DNA from: Tritrichomonas foetus
Lineage: Eukaryota > Parabasalia > Tritrichomonadida > Tritrichomonadidae
Length of the DNA: 64,000 bases
NCBI GenBank assembly: GCA_001839685.1
Contig: MLAK01000057.1
Coordinates: 7,724 to 71,723 of the forward strand
Direction of reading: 5' to 3'
Shown: positions 45,717 to 56,198 of the stretch, piece by piece
Numbering within the stretch: the first letter of the stretch is position 1
How the letters are laid out: every line of letters begins with the position of its first letter
Notes under the pieces: model-generated
What the model saw: only the letters and a program-made list of their open reading frames with translations
Databases searched by the model: none
What the model was told of the DNA's origin: nothing
Position numbers and translations under genes: made by a program

Positions 45717-48323
45717 TCATGATTGTTGAGAAGCCTTTTGAATGATTTTTTGAACATCTTGTTTCATTTGTGGATCTCCATTTTCATGTGCTATTTTCAA
45801 AACATTATTAATTGCAGGACTATGCACAATTTGGGCAATTTTTTCTGTTGGAAGCATATCACTTAAGACTCGAACAATATCAACAAATCCAATTAACAAA
45901 CTAGTTGTGAATTGATCAATTTTAGAGATTTCATTTATAACTTTTAGAGCAATCGGTATCATTTTTTCTCGATTGCCATTGATTAAGTTTAATGCGGTGA
46001 TCTCTGCAACAGAAGATGCATAAGAAAGAGAAACATCATCATCATCAATCGGCTGCAGCATCAAATCTGAAGCTTCATCAATGAAATCTGCAATATTGTC
46101 CGTAAATGAAAGAATTGAATTTGGGCAGTGGAAGAAAATTGCAGAAAGTGCTTCAAAAATCTTAGGTGCAACAAAATGTGAAATTTCAGGTAATGTTAAT
46201 AAATAAAAACATTGTGGAATAAATTGTAAAACAATTTCGATTTTATTTCCACAACGAGGAACTAAAATTCCAAGATACGTTAGAGCAGCATTAATATCTT
46301 GATAATTTTGGCTTTCTTTTAAAGTTGCATCAACAAAATTTAAAGTTGACTGAAGAAAGTTTTCATTAAAGAAGCCTTGATGAACTATACAGAAAACAGA
46401 GAGTAAACGAAAAGCTGCGGGCAAACAAGAATTCATTTCAATTACAGATGCTGCAAATTTAAATATTTCACCAGCAAAATTATTATTAAAGTGAAGAATT
46501 GCTTCTTGATTTTGATCAGGATTATAAAAAATGTTTTTAATTGAATTCAAGATATTAGCAAGAAGCGTAAGCAGAGATGAAATTATTTCTTCATCATAAC
46601 TTTGCGAAATTGCAATTTGTGCAATTTGAAGAACAGTTGGAAACAAAGTCATTGAATCAGAAAGATCAAGAGTTTTGACAACGGGTGTAATCAAATTAAT
46701 AGTTGTTGAAATAACAAAAGGTTCTTGTGAACTTGAAATGATTTGTAACAATGGTTGCATAACTGCTGATACTGAAGATTTCGGTGTTATTGATTCCATT
46801 TTATCAATAAGAGTCATAATTAACATAGCCGCATTTGAACAAACAACACTATCTTTCGAAACAAGTTGTCTCAATCCAATATTTAAGAAATCATTCAATG
46901 GTAAATCAGTAGTACCTTCTCTACTAACAGAAGCATTTATCTGATTATCATTGTTGATTGTTTGGTTAGTGTGGAAACTTTGAAGGACAAGTTCGTTAAT
47001 GATGAGAAGGCCATGATTAATGAGGCGATTAGAGCCACTTCCTAGAGAATTATGAGCCATTTGAAGAGCTAAGCCAGTTATTTCGCGGTAGTCTGCGATA
47101 AGAAGAGTGTAGATGATATGAAGAGTAATGATTGGAGGAGTTCCTTCAGTTGAAAGAATTGGTTGAAGAATATTCAAAGCATGATTTAAATCAGATTGAA
47201 CAAATCTGGCAATTGCAACATATGAAGCAGAATAAAGATTCCAGTCTTCAATCTTTACACAAAAATCAGAATTATTATTTACAGTTTCAAAGCTGGTTAC
47301 AAATATGTTAAAGAAAAGTGGAAAATGAGATGGCATAGCTTTAGAAGCAAGATGAAAGCATGAACTATTATCTGATTCATTTGAAGAAACACAAATCCAA
47401 AATCGTAAAATATTTAACACTAAATTTTCATTATTTCTATCAAAATTCATCATATTCATCAGAAATTGATTATTTTCATGACATGTTGGTGGAATTAATT
47501 GGTTATTGGTTTGATTTTTAATTAAATTTGAATTTGAAAGATAAAAAGATGATATTTCTATAATATTTGGCATGAATTGAAGCATTTCGTATGACAGTTT
47601 TACAACATCAGAAAGGAATAGAAATACAGTGTCAGCGACAAAACCATTTGCTGCAAGTTTTTCAATATTTTGTGCAAAAAGCGGCAAGTTGCTGCCGATT
47701 AAAAACGGAATATCATTCATAAATTCAGATAAAAATGGAATGACAATCACACGAGTCATGTTCGAGCAATAGTCGCTACAAATGTGAGAAAAAGTGGAAT
47801 TGAAAATTAGCACTTTTTGATTGTCACTAAGTTTGAGTTCCCTCAGAATTCGATCAAGAGCTGTTGCACAACTTGAAATGAGTGGCTCATTTGGATTTTG
47901 AGCATTTGCTGTTGAAAATGGCTGAATTAAAGTATTCAAATAATTGTTGGCATTTTGATCATCGTGAAGGCGAAACATTGCAAAATGTCCAAAAGTGACA
48001 GAAGCGTGAAGTCGGATTTCATCGGATGGATGCGAAAAAAGAGCGAAGAGCGAATTTAATAAATTGTCGATATCTGCCAATGGAAAATTGGAGATTGGGT
48101 TGCCATGTATTGGAATCTTCCGGGGAAGGACCGTGCGAGAAATAACAATTGCGAGCGAAAGTGCTTTTCCATTTATTGAATTTGCCGATAAAAAAACTTG
48201 GGTTAAAAATTGGATGAAAAGAACTGGATTTTCGTCCCTAAGCTTAACAAGATTGATTTCTGATTGATGGCCCTCTGGTGTTTGTGGATCGCATGTTGTG
48301 AGAGCATGAATAAAGGCGTCCAT
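45717..48323 (-). CDS. importin-beta-like HEAT-repeat transport receptor
   Basis: The 868-aa protein is helical throughout, with repeating HEAT-like hydrophobic patterns, and its length is close to importin-beta (876 aa). The N-terminus has the importin-beta logic: about 20 residues (LTTCDPQTPEGHQSEINLVKL) lead into a helix pair and a stretch like FLSANSINGKALSLAIVISRTVL, comparable to the family's A.l..K..l. Central acidic and Asp-rich segments (DDDVSLSYASS at about 768) may correspond to the acidic loop. It would carry cargo through nuclear pores under Ran control. Another HEAT-repeat protein cannot be excluded. The ATG at 48321-48323 is the only start. About 100 codons at the 5' end are GC-richer than the rest. 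Confidence 0.65.
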   Translation of the reverse strand: MDAFIHALTTCDPQTPEGHQSEINLVKLRDENPVLFIQFLTQVFLSANSINGKALSLAIVISRTVLPRKIPIHGNPISNFPLADIDNLLNSLFALFSHPSDEIRLHASVTFGHFAMFRLHDDQNANNYLNTLIQPFSTANAQNPNEPLISSCATALDRILRELKLSDNQKVLIFNSTFSHICSDYCSNMTRVIVIPFLSEFMNDIPFLIGSNLPLFAQNIEKLAANGFVADTVFLFLSDVVKLSYEMLQFMPNIIEISSFYLSNSNLIKNQTNNQLIPPTCHENNQFLMNMMNFDRNNENLVLNILRFWICVSSNESDNSSCFHLASKAMPSHFPLFFNIFVTSFETVNNNSDFCVKIEDWNLYSASYVAIARFVQSDLNHALNILQPILSTEGTPPIITLHIIYTLLIADYREITGLALQMAHNSLGSGSNRLINHGLLIINELVLQSFHTNQTINNDNQINASVSREGTTDLPLNDFLNIGLRQLVSKDSVVCSNAAMLIMTLIDKMESITPKSSVSAVMQPLLQIISSSQEPFVISTTINLITPVVKTLDLSDSMTLFPTVLQIAQIAISQSYDEEIISSLLTLLANILNSIKNIFYNPDQNQEAILHFNNNFAGEIFKFAASVIEMNSCLPAAFRLLSVFCIVHQGFFNENFLQSTLNFVDATLKESQNYQDINAALTYLGILVPRCGNKIEIVLQFIPQCFYLLTLPEISHFVAPKIFEALSAIFFHCPNSILSFTDNIADFIDEASDLMLQPIDDDDVSLSYASSVAEITALNLINGNREKMIPIALKVINEISKIDQFTTSLLIGFVDIVRVLSDMLPTEKIAQIVHSPAINNVLKIAHENGDPQMKQDVQKIIQKASQQS

Positions 48324-48537
48324 CTTGATGTAGTTTTAGTTAACTATTTTTGTTATTAACTAAATTTTGATGACCAAAGACATCTTTTCACATCTTGAAA
48401 GATTTATCTACTTTGTTTATTCTTCACCAGCTGTTAATATGAAATATTTGCATGCATTAAATAAGCCTAAATTTTAAAAACTTTTTTGAAAACATTATCT
48501 TTCACCAATAAAAAATAAAGGGCAAACCCATATCTAC

Positions 48538-48586
48538 ATGAACTTTTAAGGTCAAATGAAAAGTCAAAGTATCGAAAAGTGTTCAC
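48538..48586 (+). repeat. 49-bp dispersed element, copy C
   Basis: Begins ATGAACT, has TCAAATGAAAAGTCAAA in the middle and ends TGTTCAC. It aligns without gaps to copies A and B and lies about 340 bp upstream of the gene at 48925. Confidence 0.85.
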
Positions 48587-48884
48587 GTGAAAAGATTTTT
48601 GACCAAATTAGAAACCTAATATTCTTTATATGCTCTTAACATTGCCTTCTTTATAATTATGAAATTTAATAAACAAAATAAGGAAATATTCATTTCATTA
48701 TGTTTAATCTTATTCATCATTTAGATAAAGAAAATGATATTCAAAATGTTGATGATACATTCATATTAGAAATGCAAAATGATCTATAGATATGCAAAAC
48801 ATGGATGAAACATAAATCAAATATCTAAATCGTAAAGTGTCGCCATTCAATCTGGAATCAATAACGTATTTTATAAAGGAGTTA

Positions 48885-48913
48885 TGAAAAAGTTAGCGTT
48901 ATCAACTTTTTCA
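48885..48913 (+). promoter_or_regulatory. paired promoter-like boxes, both orientations
   Basis: TGAAAAAGTTAG (48885-48896) and AACTTTTTCA (48904-48913) lie in opposite orientations, the nearer one ending 12 nt before the ATG at 48925. Confidence 0.5.
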
Positions 48914-48924
48914 AAATTCCAAAA

Positions 48925-51636
48925 ATGCTTGGCGTTCTCGAGCAAAAGATGAACGACATGGCAAATCAATTATTTATGCCGATAGACGAAGATGACGAAG
49001 GAGAAAACGGCGGATTTCGTGAAGAGGACGAAAATGCCGCCAATCTTGGGATTGGCGAAAATTTAGATCAAATTCCGATTTCGCTTTCGAAAGGTGGAAA
49101 ATTAAGCCTGCAGGATTTAGCAGTGTCAAATTCAGGTCAATTTAGACAAATGAATTCAGCTTCTGGGAATTCTGCAAAAAACTCATCTAAAAACATAAAT
49201 TTTGAAAATCAAGGTGAAAATAATGGCGAAAATCAAGGTGAAATTCAACATCAAAATTTTAATAATTCGATTAACTCGAACAGCCAATCAACACCCGAAA
49301 AAGAATCCAATCCTCTCAGTGGAACTGGAGCCAGCGATATTATCAGTTGTAGCATTAGCGAAGCTCAATCAGAAGCTCCAACGTCATTAAACAATTCCAT
49401 TAAATCTGGAAACCAGCCGTTAAATAACTCAATTAATAACAGTTCAAACACCTTAATGAGCAACAACAGTGCGGAAGAAAACCCGAATGACGCTCCAATT
49501 TCGTTATTTGATATTCGCGGGGATGAACATGGAATGGTTCCTCAAATCCAGGAAATGGCCAAAGCTCTATCAATTCACCAGAAACAATTAGAACAACCTT
49601 ATCCGACAAAACAGCAGCAAAAAAACGCGAATTTTAATAATAATAATAATAATACTCAAAATCCACAAAAAAGCGGCTCAAATAATTTGCATCCTTCGAA
49701 TCCAAACAGTGGGCGAAACAATTCAGCCAGCAAGCCAAATTCCGACATTCGAAACGGAAGTGCAAGGTCAACTGGAAGCAGACACTCAGCTGCAAGTACA
49801 ACCAAGAAAACAATCATTTCTCCAAGAAGCCCAAGTGGAAGACGATCCGAGCAAGCTGCAGCAAGCCCACATTCTGCCCAAAGAAGCGACAGATCAAGAA
49901 AAAGCTCAAACTCAACAAATTCTAATCACAGTAACACTCAGAATAACAGCAATAATACGAGTAACAATAATAGTGTGAATAACAGTCCGCGAATGAGACC
50001 ACCTACTGCTCTGGCTGGTCTGATTGATGAGAAATCATCTGCACTCATGGGAAATTCACCTCAGGGGCAGCCTCCAAATGAAAATGAAAATCCACCTCAT
50101 CAAGCTGGTGAACAAGCTGCACCTAAAGAAATCGATCAAGAAACCGCTCAACCTACAAGCGCCAAAGTTGAAACACATCAAACCGAACCAGAGCAACAAA
50201 TAGACACGGAAACTGTATCTCCTCAAGAAAATCAAAATAAACAAAACGAAGCTCCACTCGAAAATATAATTCAGCAAAAATTATCAGAAATTCTAACAAA
50301 TGACCAAACAATACCCGAAGAAGAACCACCAAAGCTCAAAGAAACATCAAAACCAGAAGAACAACAACCAAATACTGAAACTCAAAATCTAGAACAAAAC
50401 CAGTCTGAGAACCAAAATCACACAGACGGTCCAAATCCTGATCAACAAAGTCCACAAACAAAAACTGATGTACAAAATCCAAAAGAAGATACTGCTTCAG
50501 AAAATGTTGAAACTCAACCACCCAATCCCCCTGAAAATGAAACCCAAACACAACAAGGTGAAATTGAAGAAGGACTTCATGTTGCTGATCAAGAAATTGT
50601 TCCAATTATTCCAATGCTTCCCAAAAAACCAGTTTACGAAGAAGAAGAACTCGAACAAAAACTCCGAGATTTCATTCGAACGAAAGGCAAAACATTTCCA
50701 AAAATTCCACCAGATATGAGATCTCCACTTTTCCAGCATATTTCTCGTAAAAGAGTTCAAGCTATTGAAAACCAAAGTTATGATGAAGGTGAGAAACTTA
50801 TGGACGCTCAAGAACTGCTTCGAAAATTGATGAAGAAAGATATGATTGAAAATGATGTAACATACGAAAAAAATGCAACTAAACAACGCTTAGAGGACGT
50901 TAAGGAAGAATTGAAAAATGAAAATTATCGTTGGGATGTTCAAATGAAAGAATTAACTGACATTTTAAAACAACAAGAAGAAAAATTACTTGAAAAACAA
51001 CAAAAAGAAGTTGATGATTTTGTTGATTTTTGGAGTCGACCAGAACTTTTTCATGAATTTAATAAAGCATCACCTTTACTTTTGCAATATCGCGAAGTAG
51101 AGAAAATGATGGCACTTCAAGGTGATTTCCGAGGTGCTAAACAAATGAAGAAACGTGCTGAAGAACAAGAAAAATTGGAAACATTGGCAGCCCAAGAAAG
51201 AGCAAGAAAAGGAATGCAAACAAACTATGAAGAATTACGAAGGAAGCATATAAATCAACTTGAAGGACATAGAAGAAATGCACATAAGCTAACAATGCAG
51301 TATGAAGTTCGAAGAGAACAAGATATTCAACCCCTTAGAATGGCGGTTAAAAAACTGGAAGCACTAAAAGATCAAAAACCGCTCCCAAGAAGATCACCAC
51401 CAGTTTCGAAATCTCAACTTGTGAAAAAGCGTAATCGAGATTTAGTTATAGGTGATGATAGGCCACCAATTACAACACCGAGAACACTTGAAAAACTTGC
51501 AAGAATAAGAATATCTCCCAGATCTGATCAGCTTCCTCTAAGACCAGTGGAAACTAGAGGGTTTTTGAAGAAGCAAATGAAGTCACAGAAAGGACCAAAG
51601 AAAGAAGAAAAAAGTGGAACGAAGAAATCTTTTTAA
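48925..51636 (+). CDS. Asn/Gln/Ser-rich protein with C-terminal coiled coil
   Basis: The 903-aa protein has an acidic head (about 18-40, including DEDDEGENGG). A long disordered, Asn-, Ser-, Gln- and Pro-rich middle (about 75-565) includes runs of Asn and PQENQN-like repeats. A conserved-looking C-terminal part (about 570-870) begins PKKPVYEEEELEQKLRDFI, followed by helices and coiled coil up to about 830, then a basic tail. I do not recognise a named family, but the C-terminal half has the even, charged composition of a cytoskeletal protein of trichomonads. No membrane segment or enzyme motif. The start is the first ATG after the paired promoter boxes. Confidence 0.75.
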   Translation: MLGVLEQKMNDMANQLFMPIDEDDEGENGGFREEDENAANLGIGENLDQIPISLSKGGKLSLQDLAVSNSGQFRQMNSASGNSAKNSSKNINFENQGENNGENQGEIQHQNFNNSINSNSQSTPEKESNPLSGTGASDIISCSISEAQSEAPTSLNNSIKSGNQPLNNSINNSSNTLMSNNSAEENPNDAPISLFDIRGDEHGMVPQIQEMAKALSIHQKQLEQPYPTKQQQKNANFNNNNNNTQNPQKSGSNNLHPSNPNSGRNNSASKPNSDIRNGSARSTGSRHSAASTTKKTIISPRSPSGRRSEQAAASPHSAQRSDRSRKSSNSTNSNHSNTQNNSNNTSNNNSVNNSPRMRPPTALAGLIDEKSSALMGNSPQGQPPNENENPPHQAGEQAAPKEIDQETAQPTSAKVETHQTEPEQQIDTETVSPQENQNKQNEAPLENIIQQKLSEILTNDQTIPEEEPPKLKETSKPEEQQPNTETQNLEQNQSENQNHTDGPNPDQQSPQTKTDVQNPKEDTASENVETQPPNPPENETQTQQGEIEEGLHVADQEIVPIIPMLPKKPVYEEEELEQKLRDFIRTKGKTFPKIPPDMRSPLFQHISRKRVQAIENQSYDEGEKLMDAQELLRKLMKKDMIENDVTYEKNATKQRLEDVKEELKNENYRWDVQMKELTDILKQQEEKLLEKQQKEVDDFVDFWSRPELFHEFNKASPLLLQYREVEKMMALQGDFRGAKQMKKRAEEQEKLETLAAQERARKGMQTNYEELRRKHINQLEGHRRNAHKLTMQYEVRREQDIQPLRMAVKKLEALKDQKPLPRRSPPVSKSQLVKKRNRDLVIGDDRPPITTPRTLEKLARIRISPRSDQLPLRPVETRGFLKKQMKSQKGPKKEEKSGTKKSF

Positions 51637-52123
51637 TTTTTTATTATAAATGTTTTTATAGAGTTCTATTTTTTTCCTCTATTTTGTTATAGTGTTGAGT
51701 TGTTTTTGAACACATTTACTTTTTAGTTGGATACAAAGTTTTTTATACTTGTTTTGATGTTTTGAACTAAATCAAATTAAAAAAAAATGAATGAAAGTAT
51801 GAAATCAAAAGTCAGAGATTGATTAAAATCATTGGAAAGAATGATTAATAGAAAACCAAAACATTAAAAAAATGAAATATCATAAGGATTATAATTATAT
51901 GAGTATTATAATTTATCTGGTCAACTGTGAGATAGTCGAAAACGACTAAAGCGATAATTGAATTATCTCAATAGGCAATTATATTAACGTATAGAATATC
52001 AAAAAGTGTCAAAATTCGATTGAATCATATCAAAAAGTTTGCTAAATAATTATTAATTCAATATCTGGAAAAAGTTTGGGTTCTCCATTGAATTCTGCGG
52101 AATCGCACGTTAACAAAAAAATC
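51637..52123. other. intergenic, AT-rich, with promoter-like boxes
   Basis: AT-rich spacer. CAAAAAGTTT (52031-52040) and GAAAAAGTTTG (52069-52079) precede the RasGEF gene; an ATATCAAAAAGTGT stretch (51997-52010) matches one end of the dispersed element only. Confidence 0.5.
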
Positions 52124-54697
52124 ATGAGCGAGGACTCGGGGCGGCGATCCCGAAACCCAGATAGAAGAAGGGACAGATTGGGCAGCACTTCAAGTAGAGA
52201 CAATGACGAACAACAATCTGGCAAAAGCAAATCATCAACAACTCGCAATTTGGTGGGAGATAATGATAATATTAGACATTCTCGATCTTTATCATCATCA
52301 TCAAGCAAAATCGAACGAAATACCCGTCGGAATAATATATCGGATTCAGATTCAGAAAGCGACAACGAAATACCTCACATCGTATCAAGATCAAATACCA
52401 AATATGCTCAAAATTCGAAAACTTCAAAAACTCGAAACACCAAAAATTCAAACAAAGAGAAATCATTTGCAGAAACAATGCCATCAAATAACTCAACAAT
52501 TCCAACATCATCAAGAAGAAATCGAAGTGTGAATCCACACGCTAAACGTACGACATCCTCAGAAAATTCAAAGAACACAAGTATTGAAAATTATGAGATG
52601 AATAATCACAATGATCGTGATAATAATAAAAGTGAACATCATATAGAGAATGTAGATTTAAATGACACCATTACATCACCTGTTCGAAGTAGTCGAAATT
52701 CTCGTTCACATTCAAATATTATATCAAGTTCAAACAAATCAAGAAGAAATAGTCATATTAGTGAACATGATACTAGTTCAAATAGTAATAATTCTAGTAA
52801 TACCGGAAGAAATCGTAATAAGTCATCTTCTTCTTTCACAAATAATAACTTATCTTTATCTTTAACCAATGAGATTTCAATTGAGCATTATTATAAAGAA
52901 GAGCGTCCACAGCCTTTCACTGGAACATTAGTTAGTCGATTTAATGGAAGAACAATGAAGAGTTCACTTAAGCAAGATGATTACTTGCAATATGTAACAC
53001 CAATCATTCCAGGACCAACTTATTTAGCATCATTAGCAAAAGATACAAAGCCAAGATCACATTCACCACCAGTTCAATCGCAATCACAATCGCAGATAGA
53101 ACATCAAAGTTCAAAGAATTCTAAAGCAAATCAATCAAGCATTCAAATTTCAGAGAAAGAAAGGCCAAGGTCACGTTCAGTATCCCAAAAATCAGATGCT
53201 TTAGTTTCTAATTTATTTGTTGATGATGACCCAATAACATCATTCAATTTCGACTTTGCAACAGCATATACATGCGAACATGATGAAGTAATTGATGAAC
53301 ATGGAGCATTAAATTATTTCCCATCAATTGAAGAAATTGAATCTAGTAAAATTAATTTCAATGATGATCAAAAATCAGTTGTTTCCAAGTTATTATCAAT
53401 CTTCCATCAGGAGAATATACCACAAGAATATATGAGCTTAACAAAAGCTGTTTCCCCTTATAAAAATGATATTTTGATTTCTAATAATCGAAGAAATCGA
53501 ATCATCGAAGCAATTTCAATGACATCCTTCTTTGAATTTCGATTTGGTTCAGATATTACTGAATTTGCACCTGACAGACTTCATATATTTACATGGCATA
53601 ATCTTGGAATTCCTTCATCACAAATTGCCAAAAATCTTCTTTACTTTTTCGGTTCTTTACGTGATGCAGCAAACATTAAAACACCAATTAAAGCACTTTC
53701 ACAATATATTGTTGTTTGGATCAAATATTTCCCAAGTGATTTCGGTCAAGATTCTGCCTGTGCTGATCACATTCTCCAGCTTCTGAAAACAATGGCAACT
53801 AGATCAAAAGCCAGTATTAGCTTTATTAATGTTGTTGGAAGTATTATTGTTGATTTGCATAATGGGACAATTCATCCTGAAGATATTTATGTACCATTAA
53901 ACCCACCTATTTTCAAGGATATTGCCAAAGTCAATTATTTAATTAATCTTTCCCTTGATCCATATATTCTTGCCCAACACTTTGCATATATTGATCTTGG
54001 ATTAATCCATAAATTACAAAGAAATGAATTCGTACATAATAATTGGAATGACGAAAAGAAAAATTCTACTCCATTATTCAATAAATTAATGAATCGGTTT
54101 AATGAAACAGTTTCGTTTATAGCTGCTTCTATTTTAATAGAGTCTGAAAAAAGAAGAGCGAGAAATATTTCCTATTGGATAAAAATGATGTATTATGCAC
54201 GAAGAGTCCATAATTATAATTTATTAGCAATTATTGATGCTGGCCTTTCCTGTTTTCCAATTAAAAGGTTACAAAATAGTTGGAAAATGGTGAATGATAA
54301 TGCTTTAATTGCTTTTAGTCGACTTCACAACTTCTTCAAGAAACCTGAAAACCAACATGAAATGATTGCAGATCCAAAGAAAACTATTCCATTCCTTGGA
54401 ATTTTCTTGACACAACTTTCCCAAATTGATTTGGATTCAACAAAAACCACTCTGAAGTCAGGTCAAGGAGCCTATGATTTGAACGTTCAAAGAAAATGTT
54501 TAAATATTGTTGATCAAATCTTTTATCCATGGGGAACTGAAATAGAACTAGATATAGACGAGAAGTTACTTAAAGAATGCTTGTTATTGACAGGAAAAGC
54601 AAAACAGCCAAAAGATTTAATCATCCCATCGATTTCTTATGAACCTGCGAGAAGTGATGAAAAAGAAATATTATCAGAATATTTAATAAGATGGTAA
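52124..54697 (+). CDS. Ras-family guanine nucleotide exchange factor
   Basis: The 857-aa protein has a long Ser/Asn/Arg-rich disordered head (about 1-390). A helical RasGEF-N-like region follows (about 405-480). The CDC25 RasGEF domain spans about 602-830. It shows the expected marks: LDPYILAQHFAYIDLGLI, RFNETVSF, R.RNISYWIKMM..AR..HNYNLLAIIDAGLSCFPIKRL..SW, and the IPFLGIFLTQL block. Such proteins load GTP on Ras-type GTPases at membranes. The head has RRSR- and SSxS-rich clusters suited to phosphorylation. The frame is open from 52076 through non-ATG codons, but the ATG at 52124 is the first and follows two promoter boxes. No GTPase gene is adjacent. Confidence 0.88.
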   Translation: MSEDSGRRSRNPDRRRDRLGSTSSRDNDEQQSGKSKSSTTRNLVGDNDNIRHSRSLSSSSSKIERNTRRNNISDSDSESDNEIPHIVSRSNTKYAQNSKTSKTRNTKNSNKEKSFAETMPSNNSTIPTSSRRNRSVNPHAKRTTSSENSKNTSIENYEMNNHNDRDNNKSEHHIENVDLNDTITSPVRSSRNSRSHSNIISSSNKSRRNSHISEHDTSSNSNNSSNTGRNRNKSSSSFTNNNLSLSLTNEISIEHYYKEERPQPFTGTLVSRFNGRTMKSSLKQDDYLQYVTPIIPGPTYLASLAKDTKPRSHSPPVQSQSQSQIEHQSSKNSKANQSSIQISEKERPRSRSVSQKSDALVSNLFVDDDPITSFNFDFATAYTCEHDEVIDEHGALNYFPSIEEIESSKINFNDDQKSVVSKLLSIFHQENIPQEYMSLTKAVSPYKNDILISNNRRNRIIEAISMTSFFEFRFGSDITEFAPDRLHIFTWHNLGIPSSQIAKNLLYFFGSLRDAANIKTPIKALSQYIVVWIKYFPSDFGQDSACADHILQLLKTMATRSKASISFINVVGSIIVDLHNGTIHPEDIYVPLNPPIFKDIAKVNYLINLSLDPYILAQHFAYIDLGLIHKLQRNEFVHNNWNDEKKNSTPLFNKLMNRFNETVSFIAASILIESEKRRARNISYWIKMMYYARRVHNYNLLAIIDAGLSCFPIKRLQNSWKMVNDNALIAFSRLHNFFKKPENQHEMIADPKKTIPFLGIFLTQLSQIDLDSTKTTLKSGQGAYDLNVQRKCLNIVDQIFYPWGTEIELDIDEKLLKECLLLTGKAKQPKDLIIPSISYEPARSDEKEILSEYLIRW

Positions 54698-56198
54698 TTC
54701 TTATTTTTTATATATTTTCTTCAAGAAGTTAGAAATCATTTTTGACATCATTTGAACAAAATCTGTAGCTACAGATCCAAACTTTTATAGTAGTGATACG
54801 AGCAATGATGTTGTTACATTACCATTATATCATGTAATTTTTTTTTTTTTATTTATTTATAAAGATTATTTTTATATTTCTGATTCATATTGTACTCTAA
54901 TTAATATAAATATGAATATCAATCATCAATCAAAATGTTATTTTTGATGGCTCTTGTTTGTCGTTGATTTTCTCCCTTTTTCCAGCAGAAACGAATTTGC
55001 AACGTGTTAAACTTGTTACGGTGTTTTTATCAAAAATAACATAAATTTTACTGTGAAATTCACCTGTAAAATTTAACTGAAGCTTATCTTTGAAACATCA
55101 GTTTCGAATAACTCAAAAAACCGGTGCAAATTAAAAAACCTGGTGCTAAATAGGTTTTACATCGGGGGGAAAAAAAAAGTGAGAAATTTTAAAAATAGTT
55201 TTTTCGAACAATCAAATATATATTTTCGTGAATAATGAACAAATTAAAGTATTAGGTATTTAAAAAATCACTTTTTTCGTAAACGGCTGTTCACAATCTT
55301 CTGTTTTGAACGTTGCCAAAAGATTATTTATGTTAAAATGTTTGTTGAAAACTGCAATATCTTATAGTGTTTTCAAAAATTCCATTTCAGAAATTGAAAT
55401 GAATTAACTTTCGAATTAATATCAATATTTGGTTGTTGAAGAAGAAAATCATAGAGGAAATGAAAAAGGGATTATGGTGATTTGATCATATTGAAAATAA
55501 TATCACAGAACAAATTTTTTATAAAAATCACTATTCATTATTTGAGTGATCTTAAAATGCATCACTTTGTTGAAGTTCTCCAAATATTATTCATTCAATT
55601 GAGTCCAATATTGGAGGAATTCAATGAAACTTGATTCACCTCAACCACATGAATTGAATCTCTTACGAACGGAGAACAAATTGGCCTGTATTTGACCATG
55701 CGCACTTTGACTTCACTAAAATAAAAAAAATTATATCTCAAATAATACTGTATGGTTATTCATATATATTCGAAATTTGTAATTAAAAAAGTGTTAATAT
55801 AATATGGACAAAACATTATAATGATAATTCAATATCTATTTCACATGCAAAATGAAAAAGCATTATCTGAAGATGTAATTAATGTATTAGACTACTCCAA
55901 TTTGTAAAAACATAGTTCTAGAGTTTACTACTTCATAATATAAAGTGGAAGTAGATCGTGACGATTTCTCAAATCGTTGTTTTAAATATATTTATTTCAA
56001 TTTTCTGAAAGAAGATTTTAAAGCTATCAATTCAAAATAATCTGCATTGTTGTGTTATTGTATTTGTAACTGGTCAGTATATTTTAATATGGACATATTT
56101 TCTATGCCTTTTCAAATTTGGTTATTCAAATCTATTTAAACTCAAATCATTGAAATTTTTATCCACTTGTGGTAAATAAATTAATCATATCATCAAAA
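54698..56198. other. intergenic 1.5 kb, nothing firm
   Basis: AT-rich with many stops. No full copy of the dispersed element and no clear AAAAAGTT box immediately before the LRR-PP2C gene. A stretch at 55558-55630 reads MHHFVEVLQILFIQLSPILEEFN in one frame, which may be chance. Confidence 0.4.

Larger units (their letters stand above)
48324..48924. other. intergenic with dispersed element and promoter boxes
   Basis: Holds copy C of the dispersed element (48538-48586), a TGTCGCCATT block (48838-48847) also found near copy B, and two boxes, TGAAAAAGTTAG (48885-48896) and AACTTTTTCA (48904-48913), before the ATG at 48925. Confidence 0.6.

Noticed and set aside
50056..50886. Long antisense ORFs inside the Asn/Gln-rich gene
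   Set aside because: They mirror low-complexity codons of the sense gene (Gln/Asn read as Leu/Phe/Ile).
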